Shown in pieces: positions 49,401 through 58,400 of a stretch of DNA of 64,000 nucleotides. Made by a program: the position numbers and the translations under genes. Origin of the DNA: Panorpa germanica. Taxonomy: Eukaryota; Arthropoda; Insecta; Mecoptera; Panorpidae. The notes beneath the pieces are model-generated. The model was not told the origin of the DNA, did no database searches, and saw nothing but the letters and a program-made list of their open reading frames with translations. Each line of letters starts with the position of its first letter. Positions within the stretch are counted from its first letter, which is position 1. The DNA is taken from NCBI GenBank assembly GCA_963678705.1, contig OY783218.1, positions 3,668,152-3,732,151 of the forward strand, written 5' to 3'.

Positions 49401-52400
49401 AATTGCTTTGCAGGTATATAAACCTGAATCACGTTGATAGCATCCAGCAACTTCAAGAATAACGAATCCGAAATCGTTGATGGTTTTGATACGGGATCCT
49501 TGTGTAAGAGGTTTTCCATTGTGATACCAACTTACACGCATGCTGGAATCGTTGACTGGAATAAGCCTGCATTCAAAGTGTGCTAAAGAGTTCTCACCCA
49601 GCAACAGATCTGAAGGAGTTGTAATAAACTCTGGTGGTTTTCCGCTGTCATCATCTGGGGTAAGCTGGCTTGGTACATTACCAAGTCCTTCAAGTTCTGC
49701 AATTTTATCAATTGTTCCTTCCATTCCCTTTGGTAATTGTGATTCAAGGATAATGCTACGCTTTCCTTGTACTTTCATGCTTGCTGTTGTTACTGCTTCA
49801 CCGTAATCGTTAAAGGCACGGCAAGAATATTCACCAGAATCCTCAGGATATACTGGAGAGATTTCGAGAATTACGAAACCAAAATCGCAGAAAGTTCGGA
49901 AGCGGGATCCTGTTTTCAATGGTTTGGAGTTCCAGAACCACTCAACCTAGAAATATCAATAAAATAAACTTAGTAACAAATAGTATAATTGCCGATATAA
50001 ATTATACTACGCTTAATATCGTACCTTGAGTTTCGGATCGTCTGTTGGAATGAGCCTAGCCTCAAAGTGAGCACTTTCTCCTTCGCGTAATGAATCGATA
50101 TTAGACAGTGGAACTGTAAATACTGGTGCTTTTCCTTTCTCCTCGGTGGTTCTTTCATCTCGTGTACGAATATGTGAGTCTTCCAAAGTTTGAATTTTTT
50201 CCAAACCTCCTTCCATGCCCTTAAATTTTAATAAAACAATTAATAAACCTAATAATATGTATATTTACCATAATATTTAGAAATATTGAACATCTTACCC
50301 GCGGGAGTTGCGAGTCCAGGATCAAATTAGCCTTCGACAAACATTTCAGAGTAGCTTTAGTAGAATCTTCACCATATTTATTAACAGCTCTACATTCATA
50401 AACTCCAGAATTTTCTTCGTAACAATACAAAATGTCTAAAATGACAATTCCAAAGTCGTGGAACGTGCGGTACCGATGTCCATGTGGCAATTTCTTTCCA
50501 TTGTAATACCACTGTACGGTTAGATCAGGGTCTGTAACTGGAGTTAAACGAGCTTCGAAGTGAGCACTTTGTCCTTCTACCAATTTAGTTACATCAGATA
50601 TTTGTGTAATAAATTTAGGTGGTTCGGTAACAGGAGTTGAAGGTGCTTGTTGTTGTTGTCCCTGTAGGCCTTCCAATTCACGGATTTTAGCCAAAGAATC
50701 GGGTTGAAGGCTGTCCAAATATACGCCACCCTTTCCGAAACATTGAATAGTTGCGCGAGTTGTATCTTCACCATATTTGTTGGTAGCTCTGCATACATAC
50801 TCTCCAGAATCATGATTTTGAGTATATGAGATGTCCATCAACACAAAACCGAAATCAGATACAGGCTTGATGCGAGTAGAATGCCGAATGGGTCTGCCAT
50901 TGTGGAACCATTCAACTTTCATAGTGGGGTCACCTACTGGTATTAAGGTGCATTCGAAGTGAGCAGATCCACCATCCTTCAATCCAACAATATTTTGAAT
51001 CTGTGTGGTGAACTTGGGCTTTTGCCCAGATGATTTGTCAACGCATTCCAATTCAACGCTGATTTCTGCTCTACCCCATTTGTTCGTAGCTCTGCATGAA
51101 TAGGTGCCGCTATCTTCAATCTTTGTTCCAAGTACTTCCAAAACCACCATGCCAAAGGCATAAACTGTTCTGAATCTATGACTAGCATCAAGTGTTTTAC
51201 CGTTGTAGAACCATTCTACCTTCATTGTTTGATCTCCGGTTGGCGTTAGAGATGCCTCAAAGTGAGCGATTTCACCCTCAGATACATTTCTAAGACTAGT
51301 AAATTCAGATGTGAATACTGGGGCATGCCCATCTTCCGCATCTGGAGCACCGGCTTCTTTGGGTCGTAGAGATTCTTCAAGATCTTGAATTTTCTCCAAT
51401 CCTTCGGTTCCTTTGGGATGTTGTGTGCGTTCAATCAAATTATCCTTTGATGTGCAGTAAATTGTGGTTGACGTAAATGCTTCACCAGACTTGTTGTAGG
51501 CTCTGCATGTATAAATTCCTTGATCACGTTCATAAACTTCAGTTAAATCAAGCGTTACGAATCCAAAGTCACTTGTTATTTTAAACCGAGACCCATGCTC
51601 TAGTACTTTGCCGTTTAACAACCATTCAATCTTAAGTTCTGGGTCAGTTTTAGGTTCTACTTGACCTTCCAAATGTAGTGGTTCGGCTTCAGAGAGTTTA
51701 AATTCGGGTTTAAATGGCACAACCCAGATTGGTTTAGAGAAGTCTGTTTCGGGTTTGGATGTTTGACGATTGTATCTGTTAGCTAGTTCCTGTTCAGTTT
51801 CTTGAACAGCTTCCAAACCAGCCTTACCTTGAGGATGCTGAGTATTGAGATAAATATTTATATCTCCAGTACATCTGAGAGATCCTGAAGTTGTAGCTGA
51901 TCCCTTGCTGTTTGTAGCTTTGCACGTGTAAATTCCAGAATCTTCTTCGTAAGAGTGATTAAGATCAAGAGCAACGTATCCAAAATCATAGGTAGACTTG
52001 TAACGAGCGCCACTTGGTAATGGTTTTCCATTTAGGAACCACTCGATCTTCATGGTGGGGTCCTTTGACGGTTCGACGTTACATTCAAAGTGAACATTGT
52101 CACCTTCCTTACACTCTACATTGTTCAAATGAGTAATGAATACTGGAGTATCGAATACTGCATCTGGGGCATCTGGTTTGCGTTCAGCGGGTTGCTCCAA
52201 AGCACTGATAATAGGTAAGGCATCTGGATGTAAAGTATCTCCCAACAGCCAATGACGATCTGCAATTTTCAATGTGCATGTCGACACTGCTTCACCAAGT
52301 AAGTTGGTAGCTTTGCAGGTATAAATTGCAGAGTCATCATCTCTCAAACCATTGACTGCAAGAGTGACTAAACCAAAGTCAAATGTACTACGGATGCGTG

Positions 52401-55400
52401 TACCTGTAGTTAGAGAAATTCCATTCTTAAACCATTCTATGCGAAGATTTGGATCAGCTCTGGGTTCAACTTGGGCTTCCAAGTGAACATGTTGACCTTC
52501 TACGAGCTTATCGTGACTTTGAAGATGAGTTGTAAATACTGGAGCTTGTTGTGGTGTTGTATCGACAAACATTTCTGGAACACGGTTCATTGCAGCTTCC
52601 TTCAGCTGAATCTTCTGCCATGCTTCGGGCATAAGTGGTTCTCCAGCAATAGAAGCGCGGGATTTTACCTTTGTTGTTGTAGATGATACAGCTTCCCCAG
52701 CGTTATTAATAGCTTTGCACATATAAATTCCAGAATCAGCGGATACCACTGAGTTGATGTCTAATGTCACAAAACCGAAGTCGTGTGTGGTGCGGAAACG
52801 TGAGCCTAAATCAAAAATTTAATTAAGCCATAGGTTCTGAATGTTAAACTTAATAAATTGTGTATACAAACTTACCCATTTTTAATTCAACTCCATTCAT
52901 GTACCATTCAAAACGTAGACTTGGATCTCCAACAGGAACAACTCGGGCCTCGTAATGGGCATGCTGTCCTTCCCAGAGTTCTGATGGACCTGTTAAGAGT
53001 TGAGTGAATATTGGTTTCTCAAAAGCACGCTCTGGTTCTTCTGGTCTAGCTGCTGTAGGTTGTTCCAACTGTTGAATCTTTCTCATTCCTTCTGGATGTT
53101 GAGTATCAAGCTGAATACTGGCCTTGGCTATATAAATATAAATATATTAGTATATTATAACAAGAAATTCATCATTACATTTAATACAGTGTTAAAACCT
53201 ACTTCTAATTCTCATAGAAGCTGTGGTAACAGCTTCGCCGAGTGGATTGGATGCTCTACACATGTAGACTCCTGCATCTTCGTCTCTGACATGAGTAATA
53301 TCCATAGATACAAAACCGAAGTCATGAGTTTTAGTGATTCTCGAGCTGTCCTCAAGAGGCTTTTCGTTCCTGAACCATTCTACTTTAAGGGTAGGATCTC
53401 CTACTGGGATCAACCTACATTCAAAGTGAGCGGTTTGACCTTCTGCAATAGAATCAATATTTTGAAGCGGTTGTGTAAATACTGGTCGTTGTCTTGTAAC
53501 TGGATCAGCAACTTCTGGTCTCTTGAATGGAGTTTGTTCCTCCAATTTTCTAATCTTATCTAATCCTTCAGGACGTTGAGATTCGAGAATAATGCTTCCC
53601 TTTGCTGTAACGCGCAAGTTAATGGAAGAAGTACATTGTCCTAAAGCGTTGATTGCTTTAACAGAATATTCTCCGGCATCCTCGGGTACAACATGTTGAA
53701 TATCTAATGCAACATAACCAAAATCGAATGTGATATGGAAACGAGATGCTGATGGTAATGGCTTTCCATTGTGGAAGAATTCAATTCTGAGGTTGGGATC
53801 ATGGATAGGTTCAACTTGACATTCAAAGTGTGCAGTTTGGCCTTCCATTAAGTCAGTAGTTCCACGAAGATCTGTTACAAGTCTGGGTGGAGTAATAACT
53901 GGCTCTTCAACTTCAAGACGAGCTGGTCTGCCTTGTGCTTCTAATTCACGGATCTTCTCTAAACCATCAGGATGTTGAGACTCAAAGATAATACTCCTGC
54001 GGTTGGTTGCCTTAATGGTGCATGTGTTAACAGCTTCTCCAAGCAAATTAGTTGCTTTGCACATGTAGGTACCAGTGTCTTCTCCATAGGTATACAATAT
54101 ATCCAGTGCAACATAACCGAAATCATGAGTTGTTCTGAATCTGTGACCGGCACGAATTGCCTTTCCATTGATGAACCATTCAATCTTAAGATTAGGATCG
54201 TTGATGGGTTCAACGCGGCATTCCAAATGAGCATGATCACCTTCCTTAAGATTTTCAAGACTTGTGAGAGCTGTAAGGAATACGGGACGTTGTCCTTGTG
54301 GTTCAATTTCAGCTTTCTGTGGGCGTTCGAAGTTCTCAAGGTCACGGATCTTTTTGAGTCTTTGTTCATCCAAAGTATCGAGATATAAACCAGCTTTAGC
54401 TAAAAATTACAATCATTTTTTTTAAAACAATTTTAACTTAAGTAAAAATATTCTTACATTATAAATAATAAAATTAAAAATACCTGCAACATTGACGGCA
54501 CAGGTAGTGACGGCTTCTCCAACTGCATTTCTTGCTTTACACATGTAGGTTCCAGAATCTTCGGCGTATGCGTACAGAATATCCAACGCAACAAATCCAA
54601 AGTCGTAAGTGGTTTTGAACCTATGCCCTTGAGGAATTGGACGACCATTGCAGAACCATTCAACACGCATTGTTGGATCGTTGACTGGAGTCAAAGTTGC
54701 TTCAAGATGAACGCTGACACCTTCAGCGATATCTGCATTACGTAGGGGTCTGCCAAACTGAGGCTTCTCAGCAACGTAATGTTCATCAGCGGGCATGCGC
54801 TTATAACGGGAATCGTCTTCAAGGTATTGAATCTTTTGCAGGGCTCCCTCATGTTGTGTGTCACGGATAATAGAAGCTCTCGCTATAAATATTAATTTAA
54901 AATTAATTAAAGATTTTCTGGACAGAGAACTTAGCTTTGACAAAATACTTACTTTGAACGTTCAATTTAATAGAAGATTGAGCAGTGCCAAGCAGATTGG
55001 TTGCTCTGCAGGTGTATTCTCCGGTATCTTCTCCATAGACAGTCAAAACATCAAGAGCAGCAAATCCGAAATCATAAGTAGTACGGAATCTATGACCATT
55101 TTGAAGTGGTTTACCGTTGAAGAACCATTCGACTTTAAGATTTGGATCAGGGTATGGTTCAATGCGACATTCGTAATGAGCACTTTGACCTTCGACGAGG
55201 TTGGTAGGTCCGTTTAATTGAGTAGTGAAGCGTGGTGCTTGTTTTACCACGATTTCCTCTTCCTCACGACGACGATAACGAGATGAATCTTCAAGTTGAT
55301 GAATCTTTTGCAGGGCACCCTCGTGTTGACTTTCCAATTGCAGTGATGCCTTAGCTATAAAAATTTATTTAGAATGTTAAAAATATTTTTCTATTTAAGT

Positions 55401-58400
55401 TTAAATTTTTACGTAATCCGCTGATATACATACATTGAACAATCATTTGTGCTGAGGTCACTGCTTGACCTAATTCATTAATAGCACGGCAAGTGTAAGT
55501 ACCAGAATCCTCTGGGTTAACATACTTCATGTTAAGAGCAACGTATCCAAAGTCGTGCATGGTAGTCAAACGATTTGCTAAAAGAAAGAATATTCTGTTA
55601 ATGATAATTAAAATAACTTTTAAATCATTGAGTATTTGTTTGTACACTTACAAGCTTCGATAGGAACTCCATTTCTTAACCATTCTACGCGCAACTTAGG
55701 ATCTCCTACTGGAATAAGGCGTGCTTCAAAGTGAGCGGCTTGGTTTTCAGCAACTCTCAAGTCTCTAACGGGCATTGTAAATACCGGAGCTTGCGTAACA
55801 GTTTCTTCTTGTACGGATTGTCTCTGGTACCTAGAAGAATCTTCCAAATGAGTTAGGCGAGTCAAAGCTCCTTCGTGTTGTGATTCGAGATAGATTGATT
55901 TCTTGGAGTGAATTATAGCAATTCCAGATGTAACAGCTTCTCCAATCGCATTAAGAGCTCTGCAGGTGTAAGTGCCACTATCTTCAGGCATGCATGCCAT
56001 TATGTCTAATGCGACAAAACCAAAGTTATTTGTTTCAGTAAAACGAGATCCAGATTTAACAGGTGTGTTGTTGTGATACCATTCAACTCTCATCGTGGGA
56101 TCGGATACTGGAATCAATCGACATTCGAAATGAGCTCTTTGTCCTTCCTTAATTTCGACGTTCTTAATAGATGTAGTAAAGGTTGGAGCTTGATTTGTTG
56201 TTTCTTCTGTAATTTCTGATCGTTGATATTTAGAACGATCTTCCAAATAATGGATTTGTTCTAATCCTGCTTCATTTTGAGTACCAGTTTGGATGGTAGC
56301 AGTTCCACGGCAACCTAAGTTGCAGGTTGTTTCATCGGCGCCGACCAAGTTAACAGCGCGGCATGTGTAAATTCCAGAATCTTCTGCGATAAGATCGACA
56401 ATATCTAAAGCTACGTAACCAAAGTCATGGATTGGTCTGAAGCGATGTCCAACAGTAACGGGACGACCATTCTTAAACCATTCTACTCTCAAGTTCGAAT
56501 CGGTAACTGGCTCTAACTTACATTCAAAGTGAGCATGTTGGCCTTCGCGCATGTTCTCCAAACTCTTTGGTTTTGTAACAAATCGGGGTTTTACATTAAT
56601 AGACTCTTCCATGTATTCAGTTTTCTTATATCTGGAAGCATCTTCGAGGTATTGAATCTTTTCAAGCCCAGATGGATGCTGTGATTCTAAGAGTAAATCT
56701 TTCTTAGCAATCACACGGACAGAGCAGGATGTTACAGCTTCTCCTAATTGGTTTCTTGCTTGGCAAGTGTATACTCCCGAGTCAACGGGGTAAACACTGA
56801 GCAAATCAAGCGCAACATAGTCAAAGTCATAAGCTGGTCTGAAACGATGACCAGTTTTAACTGGACGGCCATTAACAAACCAATCAATTTTCATAGTTGG
56901 GTCGCCAACTGGCTGAAGTCGGCATTCCATGTGAACATTTGTTCCTTCAATGGTTTCAATGTTATGCAGAGCTCTGGTAAACTGTGGTGCTTGCATGACA
57001 GTTATATCTTCGTTGATAGTACGACGCTGTCTGGAAGCATCTTCGAGCTGCTGGATTTGTTCCAAGGAGAGTTCATTTTGTGTTTCAGTGTCAATGTCGC
57101 TACGTCCAATAACGCGTACGCACGCTGAAGTATGAGCGGAACCTAAATGGTTTGTAGCGCGAACTGTGTATTCACCAGAGTCTAAAGATGTCGCGTGAAC
57201 AATATCTAAGGCTACAAACCCAAAGTCATAGTATGTCCTGAACCTGGAGCCTACAGTGATTGGACGTCCATTTTGGAACCATTCGACGCGCATTGTTGGG
57301 TCACCCATTGGCTCCAAGCGACATTCCAAATGAATATTTTTACCTTCTCCTACCGGCTTTGGGTCCGACAAAGGTTGTACAAAGATTGGCTTAGATTTAG
57401 AAATCTCTTCAATCTGATATTGAGGCTCAATGAATTTGGAATCTTCCATGCGTTGAGTCTTTTCGTATGTTCCACGATGCATACTGGATGTATCAATTGT
57501 AGCACGTGCTAGAATAAATTAATATATTTTAATGTTTATATCCGTATTTATTATACTTACTGTGCTTTTAAACTTTTACCAATGTTACTTACTTTCAACA
57601 ATCATTGTATTAGACAATTGTGCTTCGCCTAGCGAATTCCTGGCGATCACGGTGTAAGTGCCGGCATCTTCTGCTCGAACACTAACAATATCCAACGCAA
57701 CATATCCAAAGTCATGGTAAGTTTGAATCCTGTTGGCTGGCATTAATGGTCTTCCATTGTGCAACCATTCAATTTTCATGCTTAGATCACTTTGTGGTTC
57801 AACGCGTGCTTCAAAGTGAGCTCTTTGTAATTCCACAATTTTTGTGGTTCCTTTAAGTGGTCCAAGGAAACGAGGTTTCTGAGTAATAGATTGTTCTTCT
57901 TGTGAAGTCTTTGAATATCTGCTGGAGTCTTCCAGATATTGGATTTTTTCTAAACCACTTGGATGTTGAGAGTCAACAATAATGTCTTTCTTGCTTACAA
58001 CACTCATATTAGCCGCAGTAGTGACTTGTCCGGCAGCGTTGTAGGCCCGGCAAGTGTATACGCCAACGTCGTGAATAGTTACGTACTTAATTGTCAAGGC
58101 TACGTAACCGAAATTAAAGAATGTTGTTATGCGGGAGCTTGCCTCGACGGGTCGGCCATCCTTGAGCCATTCCACACGAAGGGTGGAATCACCGATCGGT
58201 TCGAGACGAGCTTCAAAATGTGCGAATCCTCCTTCGCGAATATTGTGCTGATCTTTGATGGGGGTCTTAAACACTGGAGGAGTAGTGCTTTCCTGAGCTT
58301 CTTGTACGTATTTAGATTGCTGGAATTGTTGATAGGCTTCCAGTTCTTCAACTTTCTCAATGTATCTTTGCTGCTCTGGAATTCCTAAATCGGAAGTAAC

